The notes: generated by a model not told the origin, from the sequence alone. A DNA stretch of 64,000 nucleotides from Allobosea lathyri (GCF_900108245.1 NZ_FNUY01000012.1:116606-180605), one strand, 5' to 3'. Numbered from the stretch's first letter, positions 35,884-44,005 are shown. Numbers and translations are program-made.

Positions 35884-36049
35884 GGCGCCTCTCGTCCTGA
35901 TAGGCCATGACGGGAGAAGGCGGGTCGTGGTCGCGGCGGACGTCGCGGCCCAGGCCGCCGGCCTGCGCGTCGGCATCCCGAAGGCTCTGACGTCAGACTG
36001 TTCGGCTTGTGTGATCTCGGCCTTGGCAGTCCTGAGTTGGGTTATCTGA
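35798..36049 (+). pseudogene. imuB: truncated imuB (Y-family polymerase-like) fragment
   Basis: The ATG at 35798 lies inside the end of imuA as usual. About 64 codons match the N-terminus of ImuB (VVSLFLPTWSTDRVRRKAGD, then GRRRVVVAADVAAQAAGLRV). After GIPKA the frame enters unrelated sequence and stops at 36049. More than 85% of the gene (about 500 residues normally) is missing. The break coincides with the tail of a DUF2958 gene in another frame. Confidence 0.85.
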
Positions 36050-36180
36050 TGCTGAGCGAGATCGAGGATGTACGCGGCATGCTCGGCCTACCTGTCGAGC
36101 GTGACATGCCTTTCAGGGCCGAACACCGCCTCAGGACCTACGCCAAGATCGCTCGCCATGCCGGGAGGATCGTCACTTGA
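35992..36180 (+). pseudogene. 3' end of a DUF2958 gene
   Basis: In a frame different from imuB, 62 codons read as the C-terminus of a DUF2958 protein: LFGLCDLGLGSPELGYLMLS, then VRGMLGLPVERDMPF and a terminal AGRIVT before TGA at 36178. The N-terminal half is gone. DUF2958 genes are typical cargo of rhizobial conjugative elements. The fragment begins where imuB ends, showing a recombination junction. Confidence 0.8.
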
Positions 36181-36239
36181 AGCACGATCCGGCGTGTCGT
36201 CGGCCCAACCCGCCGGATCGCTAGCGCTGGAGGCCCACG

Positions 36240-36634
36240 ATGATCGCCGCCATTCTTCTGATCGTTCCGCTGATCATCATGCTCTGCGTTCTCGCCTACC
36301 GTCTTGCGACCTTCGCGCTCCCGTTCATGCTGGCGCTCGAGGCCGCGCGCTTCGCCTACGACACGGGAGCCGGATGGATCGGCGCGGGCATCGTCGGCTT
36401 CGTCGCTGGCATCGGATCGTTCGGGTTTCTTGCATGGCTGTTCGACACGCTGCGCGCGCCGGCCCTGCGTCTCGCCGTGGCTTTGATCTTCGCCGCCCCG
36501 CCGCCGTGGCGGGCTATGCGCTGATCCATGGCGTCACGCGCGAAGCCGTTCCCTCCGACACCTGGCGGCAAATATTCTGCGTCGCGGGCGGGTTTTCTGT
36601 CGGCTGTTCGGCGCTGGCGCGGCTCGCCGATTGA
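36240..36634 (+). pseudogene. frameshifted small membrane protein of conjugative element
   Basis: The ATG at 36240 opens a membrane protein (IAAILLIVPLIIMLCVLAYR, later GAGWIGAGIVGFVAGIGSFG). In frame it ends at 36524 after APPPWRAMR. In the frame one base shifted, the expected continuation follows at once: AVAGYALIHGVTREAVPSD, then IFCVAGGFSVGCSALARLAD, ending at 36634. A single-base loss in the C/G-rich run near 36498 would explain this. The intact form would be about 131 residues with three or four membrane segments. Function unknown. Confidence 0.75.
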
Positions 36635-36879
36635 TCCATCTTCCGCAAGGATCATTGATGCGCACCGCGTGCCGGTAGCGTCCGAACGGAAAGGGTCAGT
36701 GCAAGGGCTGTAGTCTTGGGCGTCTCCCTGCGGGCCGGGCTTTCGGCTGCGCTGAAGCCGCGCTGCGCGGGTCTTCACCCTTCGGGCATCAATCCCTGAC
36801 GAAGAAAGAGCGGCGACGGCCATCTCGCCGAAAAAAGCCGGCGCTTTCACGAAGCGCGAGCAATGGCCTGTCCAAGGTG

Positions 36880-37226
36880 GCGACAGGTCGCAGGAGACAG
36901 AGGGCCAGCACAAGATCCACGCCTTCCGTCTCGATCAGGCTCGCTCCCCAGCCAATCGAGGCGAGGAAGCCGGAATCGTCCAGCTTGCCAACGCAGAGCG
37001 GCAGGGTTGCCGTTGTCAGACGGGCCTTTGCCTTCCACGCGACGGCGGACACAATGGTGCATGGAGGGAACCATGAGAAAGGTAGGTCCCTTCTCATTGT
37101 CGTCCTGAAGACTGTTGGCACCGAATGCCACCGCCATGACGTTGAGGGTCGGAGACTGGACTGCGAGGGGAACCAGCGAAACCATCATCGGTGCGGGCGA
37201 GAGAAGCGCTGTTCGGTGGTCGCCAT
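36880..37226 (-). pseudogene. degenerate DUF736 gene, inverted
   Basis: On the minus strand an ATGGCGACC start (37226) and scattered blocks correspond to the intact DUF736 gene at 37516: a TLNVMAVAFG-like block, DNEKGPTF, then after a frame change VAWKAKAR and VGKLDDSGFLASIGWGASLI. Frames change at least twice, so no protein can be made. It is a decayed paralogue lying head to head with the intact copy. Confidence 0.6.
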
Positions 37227-37347
37227 GACGTGAGCTCCATCTCATCGACTGAGTAAACCACCCCATTGCGGTCTCGATTGATCAGGTCTGACCGAAGACC
37301 GGCGACGCAAGCGCCGCCTCGCTCTTAAACCCGCAACGTCCGCCGCC

Positions 37348-37394
37348 AGCTTTTTTCCGCCGCCTTCGGCTTTGCATCGCGAAGCAAAAAAGCT
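37348..37394. repeat. AGCTTTTTT / AAAAAAGCT hairpin in the DUF736 leader
   Basis: The 9-bp arms (37348-37356 and 37386-37394) are exact complements around a GC-rich loop containing CGCCTTCGGC. It lies 120 bp upstream of the intact DUF736 gene, between it and the inverted decayed copy. Poly-T/poly-A arms could act as a bidirectional terminator; I suspect it is part of the leader carried by these element genes. Confidence 0.45.
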
Positions 37395-37515
37395 GTCGCC
37401 GGCCGTCCTCCACATTGTTGCGGCCCCGATGGGGTGCGGGCCGATCGTCCCCGGTCTGTCGACCATCATCGAGATCGCGATGGGCGCGGTCCGATCAGCA
37501 GAAGGAACTCACATC

Positions 37516-37827
37516 ATGGCGACCATCGGCACTTTCATCCGCACCGACGACGGCTTCACCGGCTCGGTCAAGACCCTCACCCTCAACGTCAAGGCGGTGA
37601 AGTTCACCCCCGCCGAGGCCGACAACGAGAAGGGACCGGCCTTCCGCATCTTCGCCGGCGCCACCGAGTTCGGAGCAGCCTGGAAGGATCGCTCCGCCAA
37701 GGGCAACGACTACCTCTCTGTCAAGCTGGACGATCCGAGCTTCCCCGCTCCGATCTATGCGAGCCTGGTCGAGACGGAAGGCGAGGGACTGGCGCTGATC
37801 TGGTCGCGCCGCCGCGCCGCCAACTAG
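37516..37827 (+). CDS. DUF736 family protein
   Basis: A 103-residue protein matching DUF736 over its full length: ATIGTFIRTDDGFTGSVKTL, DNEKGPAFRIFAGATEFGAA, DYLSVKLDDPSFPAPIYASL and a terminal LIWSRRR. Function is unknown, but these genes are among the commonest passengers of rhizobial plasmids and conjugative elements. The ATG at 37516 has AGAAGGA upstream. A strong terminator follows. It is the only intact one of three DUF736 copies here. Confidence 0.93.
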   Translation: MATIGTFIRTDDGFTGSVKTLTLNVKAVKFTPAEADNEKGPAFRIFAGATEFGAAWKDRSAKGNDYLSVKLDDPSFPAPIYASLVETEGEGLALIWSRRRAAN

Positions 37828-37844
37828 GACAGGTCACCGGCCGA

Positions 37845-37865
37845 GCCCCGCGAAAGCGGGGCTTT
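37845..37865 (+). terminator. rho-independent terminator after DUF736 gene
   Basis: GCCCCGC-GAAA-GCGGGGC-TTT: a perfect 7-bp GC stem with GNRA-type tetraloop and a short T run, starting 18 bp after the DUF736 stop codon. Confidence 0.85.
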
Positions 37866-38151
37866 GCCATGCTCATGTCCGCCGCCGTCCTCAGAGATAT
37901 GGAGCGCTGCGCGCGCTCTGTCCTGATCGGCTGCGGCTGACGCCTTGCCGATCCCGAAGGGGAAGCCAAGGGGGACTTTTCCCTTTCTCCCCCTCAAACG
38001 CCGCCTACGCACTGGCAGGCCCGCCGGCTCGCAGAACGGGCGCTGATCTTCATCTCACCGACACCCGCCAATCCGTCCCGCTCACGCTGGCAGGCCGGCC
38101 ATGCTCGCCGGCATTTGTCCCCTCCCATCCCTGCGCGCTCACGCGCCCCCG

Positions 38152-38177
38152 GGAGGCATGTCGGGGGACATGCCTCC
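38152..38177 (+). promoter_or_regulatory. hairpin in the leader of the DUF932 remnant
   Basis: GGAGGCATGTC (38152-38162) and GACATGCCTCC (38167-38177) form a perfect 11-bp stem with a GGGG loop, 26 bp before the ATG of the DUF932 fragment. It may be an operator or RNA structure carried with the gene. Confidence 0.5.
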
Positions 38178-38203
38178 GGCAGCAACGGGAAAGGATCAGG
38201 ACA

Positions 38204-38332
38204 ATGAACTTCATCAGCAGCAGCCAGAGCAGCCAGCCGGTCAACACGGGTTTTCGCGTCGACATCTCGCGCGGCGAGCGCGTCGGTCGGGTTTCGTCGG
38301 AATGGTTCTGCCTACACGCCCTCGCGCCATGA
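38204..38332 (+). pseudogene. N-terminal fragment of a DUF932 protein
   Basis: The ATG at 38204 opens 42 codons that read like the start of DUF932-type plasmid proteins (STGF-like VNTGFRVDISRGERVGRVSS, then EWF), then stop. The family is normally about 300-400 residues. The following sequence joins directly to the leader of traF. Truncated by deletion. Confidence 0.65.
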
Positions 38333-38362
38333 GGCCTGGCTGAAGCGTCGAGGGATCGCGCC

Positions 38363-38908
38363 ATGAAGCGCACCGGGTTCCTCTTCGCAGCCGTGCTCGG
38401 AGCGCTTGGCGTCTGCGTTCCCGCCATCACACCGATGCCGATCAAGCTGATCTGGAACGCCTCCGCCAGCGCACCGGTCGGCTTCTACACCACCACACCG
38501 GCGGACGCGCTCGAGATGCACGAGCTCGTTGCCGTCATGCCACCGGCGCCGCTCGCCCATTTCATGGTTGGGCGCGGTTATGTCGGCCCTGGCGTACCGC
38601 TTCTGAAACGCGTCCTCGGACTGCCGGGCCAGCGCGTCTGTCGCACTGGGCGCACCGTCACGGTCGATGGCGTGGAGATGGGCGACGCGCTGGAACGCGA
38701 CCGGATGGGCCGCGAACTGCTCGTCTGGCGAGGCTGCCGCACCATCGCTCAGGGCGAACTCTTCCTCATGAACCGCGGCGTCAGCGACAGCTTCGACGGA
38801 CGTTATTTCGGCCCGTTGCCCGCTGCGGCCGTGATCGGCCGAGCCCTTCCGCTCTTCACCGACGAGGACGGCGACGGCCGCTTCGTCTGGCGTGCGCGGA
38901 CCCGCTGA
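38363..38908 (+). CDS. traF: conjugative transfer signal peptidase TraF (S26 family)
   Basis: A 181-residue inner-membrane serine peptidase that matures the conjugative pilin. It has an N-terminal membrane anchor (FLFAAVLGALGVCVPAI). The catalytic Ser is in ASAPVGFY and the Lys in VPLLKRVLGLPGQ, followed by the S26 box D/E region ELFLMNRGVSDSFDGRYFGP. It looks intact, although no other mating-pair or relaxase gene is present in this window, so it is probably non-functional in transfer. Confidence 0.9.
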   Translation: MKRTGFLFAAVLGALGVCVPAITPMPIKLIWNASASAPVGFYTTTPADALEMHELVAVMPPAPLAHFMVGRGYVGPGVPLLKRVLGLPGQRVCRTGRTVTVDGVEMGDALERDRMGRELLVWRGCRTIAQGELFLMNRGVSDSFDGRYFGPLPAAAVIGRALPLFTDEDGDGRFVWRARTR

Positions 38909-38943
38909 TCCCTCTCACCGCACTGCCACCGAAGGAGAACATC

Positions 38944-39066
38944 ATGGCCAATATCGGCGCATTCCAGAAGACCAAGACCGGCTACACCGGGCACATCCGC
39001 AGCCTGGTCATCGACGCTGCAGTGGTGCTCAACCCAAGCGCAGAGACGTCATCTACAAGAGCCTGA
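38944..39066 (+). pseudogene. truncated DUF736 gene (third copy)
   Basis: The ATG at 38944 with GGAGAA upstream opens ANIGAFQKTKTGYTGHIRSL, then VIDA, matching the first 25 residues of DUF736. It then enters unrelated sequence and stops at 39066. The join is inside the 3' end of the truncated monooxygenase gene on the other strand, so one event probably cut both genes. Confidence 0.8.
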
Positions 39067-39956
39067 AGTGCGTCGAATTTGTCTTGAGCTTCCTGGCGGG
39101 TGGTGCCGGTAAAAATCGCAATTCCGGGAAGAACCTTCACGTGATCAGGTTCGCGCCCGTAGTTGGCTACCTGGGTCTTAAGTGAGCGGTAGCCGCTCAC
39201 TGCGTCCTCGATCGTCGGGTAGTTCGCATAGATCACGTCCGCGTGCTTTCCGCCGATTGCCATCCCCTTCGGCGAGCCGCCCGCTTGAACGACAATGGGT
39301 CGACCCTGCGGTGAGTAGGGGCACGTAAGCGGACCCCTCACACTGAAGTGCTTGCCCTTGTGGTTGAGAATATGAAGCTTGCGTTCATCGTAGAAGATGC
39401 CGGTTTCTTTGTCGTGAAGGAAGGCATCCCGCTCCCAACTGTTCCACAAACCCAAAACGACCTCGACGAACTCCTCGGCGCGTTCATAGCGTTCGTCCTT
39501 GCCTAGATGCTCCTCCCGCCCGAAATTCCACGCTTCCTGTTGAGACCAAGAGGTGACGACGTTCCAGCCGGCGCGGCCGTTGCTAATGTGATCGAGCGTG
39601 CTGACTCGTCGCGCGAGATGATAGGGCTCGTTGTAGGTCGTCGAGGCAGTGGCAATCAGGCCAATCCTTTCGGTCCGAGCCGCTAGCGCAGGAAGAAGAG
39701 TGAAGGGATCCAGGTCCACATTCTTCATGTCTCGCACAAGAAATCCCGGGGGGGTGTCTTTCGCGCGAATAGCGAGCCCATCCGCGTAAAAGATCATGTG
39801 GAGCTTGGCAGCCTCAGCGCGTTGCGCGCTTTGCAGATGGTAGGAGAAACTCGTTGAACCATTCGACGGCGTAGTCGGATGACGCCACGCTTTATTATGG
39901 TATCCGAGGTACCGCAAAGACAGTCCGAGAATCATTTTTCTCGTTGCTTCCGCCAT
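38982..39956 (-). pseudogene. 3'-truncated flavin-dependent monooxygenase (NtaA/SnaA/DszA type)
   Basis: 324 codons from the ATG at 39956 (GGAGAAAG upstream) read as an LLM-class monooxygenase: SLRYLGYHNKAWRHP, then LHMIFYADGLAIRAKD, LAALAARTERIGLIATASTT, ISNGRAGWNVVTSW and RPIVVQAGGSPKGMAIGGKH. Family members are about 440 residues. Homology-like sequence ends near KFDALQALVD, and the last 20 codons come from the opposite-strand DUF736 region. The FMNH2-dependent oxygenase therefore lacks its C-terminal quarter. Its reductase partner lies upstream on the same strand. Confidence 0.85.
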
Positions 39957-40205
39957 ATCTTTCTCCAATTCGAACGCATTTTGCTACATGTGAAGTATTT
40001 TATGCGCCTGTCCTCCAGACGCTCAGAATTAGTGGTCGCCCGAGATCTTCATCTGGGTTGCCAGAATGAGCCTGAATGCGTGTTGTGTGGTCTTAATCGT
40101 CGCGTGTGGCGGGACTTGTCAGGCGCTCATCAAGCATCCACGGCTTTCTGCAAGCTTCACCGTTCCCGATAGCCTCGATATTCGACGCCGCCATCCTCGG
40201 GTGCA

Positions 40206-40700
40206 CTATGGATGCAAGGACCGATATTTGCCGCTCACGTAGAGCAGCGGAGCGACATCGGGTGAAACAAGCGCTTCGAGGACTTCTCCCACAATGATCG
40301 AATGGCTGCCGAATTCGAGGGATGGACCGACCCGGCATTTCACTGAAGCCTGGCTTCGCGACAGAATCGGAATGCCGTTCTCGTCGTCCACCCAAGACCC
40401 AATAGAGAAACGGTCCGCGGAAGGCAGTTTCGAAAACCGCTCACAGAACTCGGCGTCTCCGGCTCGCAGGATGTTGACTCCAAATAACCCGCGCGCCAGC
40501 AGCGGCCGATGTATGGACGCGTCGTGGTTGACACAGATTGTCAGCGCCGGAGGCCGCATTGTTAAGGAGGTTACAGCTGTCGCGGTCATACCAAAACGCT
40601 GTCCATCTATCGATGTTGTAATGATCGTAACGCTTGCTGCATGTGCACGCATTGCGTTTCGGAATTGACCCGCAACTTCGATTTTTGTGTACAAAGACAT
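40206..40700 (-). CDS. flavin reductase family protein (NtaB type)
   Basis: A 164-residue FMN/FAD reductase: FRNAMRAHAASVTIITTSID, FGMTATAVTSLTMRPPALTI, LLARGLFGVNIL and the end LLYVSGKYRSLHP. It supplies reduced flavin to a class C monooxygenase, here presumably the truncated NtaA-like enzyme 250 bp downstream. It appears complete. Codon use and base composition are less GC-rich than in the flanking chromosome, as in the LysR gene. Confidence 0.92.
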   Translation of the reverse strand: MSLYTKIEVAGQFRNAMRAHAASVTIITTSIDGQRFGMTATAVTSLTMRPPALTICVNHDASIHRPLLARGLFGVNILRAGDAEFCERFSKLPSADRFSIGSWVDDENGIPILSRSQASVKCRVGPSLEFGSHSIIVGEVLEALVSPDVAPLLYVSGKYRSLHP

Positions 40701-41222
40701 CGAAACCCCTTGCTGTATACGGTCCAGTTGCTGAACCCCGATAGATCCTCATATTATCTACGAACGCCGACATGATACGTACGGCTCTGCAGTATCTCGT
40801 TCCATTGCGCTTCGCACAGGTTTTCCGTCATCAACGACGTCTTTCGCTTGACGGAGAAAAAGCTGAACTATTCAGCTGTAATAGGCAAAAGGTACAATGG
40901 TGATTTTGCAGGGTCTAATCGAATTATGACGGGTGGCCATTCCAAAACCTGATGATCGGAATTGACGCGTTGACGGCCGGAGTGAACCTTCTCCAATTTG
41001 TAAAAACGGTGCTTCTCCGGGGCGTTTCGCTACCAATTCTGATCCGACAACCATTGTGTCGCTCGGCGTGGCCCTGCATATATTTCGCGTGCTGGCCGCC
41101 TGAAAATTGACTGCGTCCCAGCGCGAATCCGGGTGGACGTATGCGCGGAGCAATCTCAGCAGCCAACTTCCGTTCGAGAGCGCTGATGGCGCCGTGAATA
41201 ATTTTGATCGAAAAGGGGCAAA
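40701..41222. other. intergenic region, AT-richer, no gene
   Basis: The divergent space between the flavin reductase and the LysR regulator must contain both promoters. It is richer in A/T than its surroundings. Short open frames exist on the minus strand, but they lack ribosome binding sites and family-like sequence, so I do not call them. Confidence 0.5.
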
Positions 41223-42131
41223 ATGCCGACAATCAGCCCAAGGCAAGTCTCGGCCTTCCGAGCAGTCATGTTAACTGGCGGTATCACCCGCGCCGCGTCT
41301 ATGATCCATTTAACGCAGCCCGCTGTCAGTCGCCTGATCAAAGAATTTGAGCTCACCACAGGTCTGAAATTATTCGAGCGGACAGGATCCGGCATTACAC
41401 CTACTCGCGAAGCCAATGTGATCTTCGCCGAGGTGGAGCGGCTGTTCACCGGGCTTGACCGGATCATGGAATTGGCGATCGAACTGCGGCAAGAGCCCGT
41501 GCAGTCTATTCGTATCGCCGCGTTTCCGGGCATTGCGAATGGCTTCTTACCCAGGATGGTCGCTAAACTAATTGCGCGTGCTCCAGGTTGCACGCCTTCC
41601 ATAAACAGCGTCCACTCGGAAGAAGTGGTTGAGTGGGTCGCTAGCGATAAGTGCGATTTGGGGTTAGCCGGAACCATTCCCGAACACCCACTAGTCTCTG
41701 TTGTGGCGCTTGAATCCATACCGTTCGTTGTTGCATTGCCCCGCAATCACCCTTTGGCAGCCAAACATTTCTTGGAGCCAAGGGACTTCGCGCGCCAAGC
41801 GTACATTTCCATCTCGCAGACGGTAATGAACCTTCGCCTCAGCGCAATGTTTGCCGCCCATGAAGTAAGCCCCCACATCGTCGCCCAATCAGCGCAAGCC
41901 ACCGTTGGTTGCGCGATGGTCAGCGCGGGATTGGGGATGGCGATTGTCGATCCTTTTGCCGCAGAAGACGCGAAGGCACACGGTGTCGAAATAAGACCTC
42001 TGCGGCCCTCAATTCCGTTTGAATTCGCCTATGTACTACCGGCTAACAGAGTGCAGTTTTCGATTGTTGCGGAAACAATGAAACTGCTGCAGGAGGAGGT
42101 TGCCACCCTAAGAAGCTCGCAAGAACCGTAG
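41223..42131 (+). CDS. LysR family transcriptional regulator
   Basis: A 302-residue LysR regulator. The N-terminal winged helix covers residues 1-60 (SAFRAVMLTGGITRAASMIH, then LTQPAVSRLIKEFEL). The substrate-binding domain starts at about residue 92 (IRIAAFPGIANGFLP), with SDKCDLGLAGTIPEHP and VSAGLGMAIVDPF. Typically it activates a divergent catabolic operon; here the flavin reductase/monooxygenase pair is the obvious target. It is complete although the monooxygenase is not. Confidence 0.93.
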   Translation: MPTISPRQVSAFRAVMLTGGITRAASMIHLTQPAVSRLIKEFELTTGLKLFERTGSGITPTREANVIFAEVERLFTGLDRIMELAIELRQEPVQSIRIAAFPGIANGFLPRMVAKLIARAPGCTPSINSVHSEEVVEWVASDKCDLGLAGTIPEHPLVSVVALESIPFVVALPRNHPLAAKHFLEPRDFARQAYISISQTVMNLRLSAMFAAHEVSPHIVAQSAQATVGCAMVSAGLGMAIVDPFAAEDAKAHGVEIRPLRPSIPFEFAYVLPANRVQFSIVAETMKLLQEEVATLRSSQEP

Positions 42132-42455
42132 GACACCTGAAAGGAGGATTCCGTGGGGGCCGCCCATTTCGCTGGGCAGCAGGCTACCGGATTTGAGCGC
42201 GAGTTAACTCCCTCGGGAGCGTATCCTGAGCACTGAATGAGGATGAATTCTAATCGTCGATCGAGGCGAGCGACAACATCGGCTCGCCTAGCTCGAAGCG
42301 ACACTCATTGATCCGCAGTTCGTTTCCGTACTGAAGCGACGCCGCGCCTCCCTCGTAAATCACCTCGATCTGCTGATCGTCATCCCACCTGAATTGCAAG
42401 GCAAGGAAAGCTGCGGGTCCTCGCAACCAAGGGGGCCGATCGGCAAAATTGAAGG
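42132..42455. other. intergenic region between LysR gene and tRNA-Leu
   Basis: No supported gene. A minus-strand open frame of about 60 codons (ending LSLASIDD near 42250) extends into the tRNA. Its only start codons are a TTG without a ribosome binding site or codons inside the tRNA. It could be a gene remnant, which would fit an island boundary, but I see no family. Confidence 0.35.
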
Positions 42456-42540
42456 TGGTGCGGGTGGTCGGAATCGAACCGACACTCCTTTCGGAACCGG
42501 ATTTTGAATCCGGCGCGTCTACCAGTTCCACCACACCCGC
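42456..42540 (-). tRNA. tRNA-Leu (CAA)
   Basis: An 85-nt complete leucine tRNA with encoded CCA. The acceptor stem GCGGGTG/CACCCGC, anticodon stem-loop CCGGA-TTCAAAA-TCCGG (anticodon CAA at 42504-42506), a long type II variable arm and T-loop GGTTCGATTCC are all present. It lies at the right edge of the accessory region but does not share its acceptor stem with the fragment at 25538. Confidence 0.96.
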
Positions 42541-43010
42541 ACGGTGCGAACCCGTCGTGCAATGCGCCTCGAGGGTAAGTCCTCGCTCCTATATGGCACT
42601 TGGACTGAGAACGCTAGGGTGGCGAGGTTCTCTGTGGTCCTTAGACGGCATCGCGACAACGACCATGAATTCCCAAGGATTGGAGACTGCTCGCCGCTCC
42701 TATGCTGCACCCGCTCTCTCACGCCGCAGCTGTTCCGTGGCGGGAAGTGACCGAGAGCGGATCTGCAGGTTTCAACCGCCGATGTGTGAAGCGGATGCCC
42801 AAATCGGCGAGTGTATCGTCTCGATCTGGCGCGATCCGGACTCTGGCATGCCCGCTTTGCGCAGCGCAGCCAGAAGGCGCTCGAGCAACTCCATCTTATG
42901 CAGCGGGCGCCGACGTCGCAATGATTATGGCGGCCGGCCTGTCCAGCACGGTTGGAGTGAAACGCAACGGTCGCGACGGTCAAGGATGGGGTCGGATGGA
43001 CTCGCGGCGG
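42541..43010. other. non-coding region downstream of small gene
   Basis: Contains the tRNA-Leu promoter. Several long open frames overlap here on both strands but none shows family-like sequence, a good start site or consistent codon bias. I see no gene. Confidence 0.4.
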
Positions 43011-43196
43011 TCAGCAGTCCGGATCGTTCGGTCGATCGGCGCGATTGGCCCTATCCTGCTCGAACAATGCCACCGCCTCGAGCAGCGCCCGATGCTCGGC
43101 CGCCTCAGGCGAACCGGCCGGAAACCCGGCCAGGAGCACAAGCCGCTCCAGCGCTGCCTGCCTCTCGTCCTCGCTCGTCACGATAAACGGCGTCAC
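43011..43196 (-). CDS. small protein with HigA-N-terminal-like sequence, FNR-box controlled
   Basis: A 61-residue acidic helical protein (TSEDERQAALERLVLLAGFP, then AEHRALLEAVALFE). It resembles the N-terminal, non-DNA-binding segment of HigA-type (COG5499) proteins. The GTG start at 43196 has an excellent GGGAGGA five bases upstream. A perfect FNR/FixK box centred 64 bases before the start fits a class II anaerobic promoter. Function unknown; another small protein with the same pattern lies at 51381. Confidence 0.65.
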   Translation of the reverse strand: MTPFIVTSEDERQAALERLVLLAGFPAGSPEAAEHRALLEAVALFEQDRANRADRPNDPDC

Positions 43197-43253
43197 TATG
43201 CTCCTCCCCGCCAAGCGCAGTCGCTTGCGCTTAACGGCTTGCCATCCAGGATG

Positions 43254-43267
43254 TTGATCTGGATCAA
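43254..43267 (-). promoter_or_regulatory. FNR/FixK box (perfect consensus)
   Basis: TTGAT-CTGG-ATCAA is an exact match to the FNR/FixK/Anr consensus TTGAT-N4-ATCAA. If it is at -41.5, transcription would start near 43219, giving a 23-base leader with the GGGAGGA site for the 61-residue protein. Confidence 0.85.
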
Positions 43268-43693
43268 GGAAGCTTCGGCTGCAGGAATCGCAGCCGCGAC
43301 ATCAGATCTCAAGGCACATCGCCATCCAGCCGACGGCATGGCGCGGTGCCCGCCGATCAAGAACGAGGCTGCTCGTTGCGCTCTGCTTGCGGGCGCGGCC
43401 GGCAGGCTGCGGCACGCCCGCCGCTCCCCGAGCTTGGTACGAACAGGCCTGTGCCGACGCCGTCCGATCAGACGACGGTTCCCCTTCAGATTCGTGGGGC
43501 GCTGGGCCCATATGTTTGCTCCTTCTCGGCCGCTCTCGTCGGATCTGCGCAAACTTGGTCGCGCGAGCCGTCTCCTACAGTGTCGGGCGCGATCCTGGCA
43601 TTCAGGAATTGTCCTGAGTTGCGAAGGTCGCACCGGCGGTGCTTACGAGTTCGTCTGCCCAGGGCATTCCGCGGCAGCGCCGCCTACCACGGC
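43268..43693. other. non-coding region
   Basis: Overlapping long open frames on both strands are explained by high GC. No start site, family-like sequence or RNA structure stands out, so no gene is called. Confidence 0.4.
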
Positions 43694-43954
43694 TCAGCGT
43701 ACCGCGCCGCCCCGCCCGATGTCTGCGAAGAACCGCGCATTGGGACAGAATCCCGGGCCGCCCTCGGCGGAGCGGTTCTGCTCGATCCATTTTCCACAAC
43801 TGCGGTGGGCATCGCACCAGAGGCAGCGCCGGTTGGCAGCGTCGTAGAGGCGACCGCGACTGGCCGCGGCCTCCGGCGTCACCCCGAGGCGCTCCATCAT
43901 TGCGCCCATCAACCGCGCCTGCCGCGCGAAACGCCCTGTAATCCAGCGATACAT
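43694..43954 (-). CDS. DUF6455 family protein
   Basis: An 86-residue protein matching the small DUF6455 family: RLMGAMMERLGVTPEAAA, then NRRCLWCDAHRSCGKWIEQN and FCPNARFF. Four cysteines (C-x2-C-x5-C...C) could bind a metal or cluster. The ATG at 43954 has AGGGGAG upstream. A 13-bp inverted repeat and a near-consensus FNR/FixK box lie in its leader and promoter, suggesting low-oxygen control. Confidence 0.8.
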   Translation of the reverse strand: MYRWITGRFARQARLMGAMMERLGVTPEAAASRGRLYDAANRRCLWCDAHRSCGKWIEQNRSAEGGPGFCPNARFFADIGRGGAVR

Positions 43955-43975
43955 GGCAGCTCCCCTGGCTTGGAT

Positions 43976-44005
43976 GCCTTTCGTTCGATCGCTCGAACGA
44001 AAGGC
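43976..44005. promoter_or_regulatory. 13-bp perfect inverted repeat before DUF6455 gene
   Basis: GCCTTTCGTTCGA-TCGC-TCGAACGAAAGGC. It starts 21 bases upstream of the DUF6455 ATG and would lie in the mRNA leader if the FNR-type promoter at 44053 is used. It could be an operator for a second regulator, an RNA hairpin covering the leader, or a terminator for convergent transcription. Confidence 0.6.

Noticed and set aside
40872..41246. Minus-strand ORF between flavin reductase and LysR
   Set aside because: It overlaps the LysR start, lacks a ribosome binding site, and its sequence looks random.
42250..42534. 94-codon minus-strand frame containing MVELVDAPDSKSG
   Set aside because: The first third is a translation of the tRNA-Leu gene, a well-known false ORF; the remainder has no good start.
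42456..42540. Intact tRNA-Leu(CAA) as the other end of the island that begins at 25538
   Set aside because: Acceptor and anticodon stems differ from the fragment (CACCCGC versus CAGGGGC), and the shared bases are those common to leucine tRNAs, so it cannot be the restored att partner.
42702..43847. 381-codon plus-strand frame
   Set aside because: It covers the well-supported 61-residue gene and part of the DUF6455 gene on the other strand and has antisense-like Arg/Pro composition.
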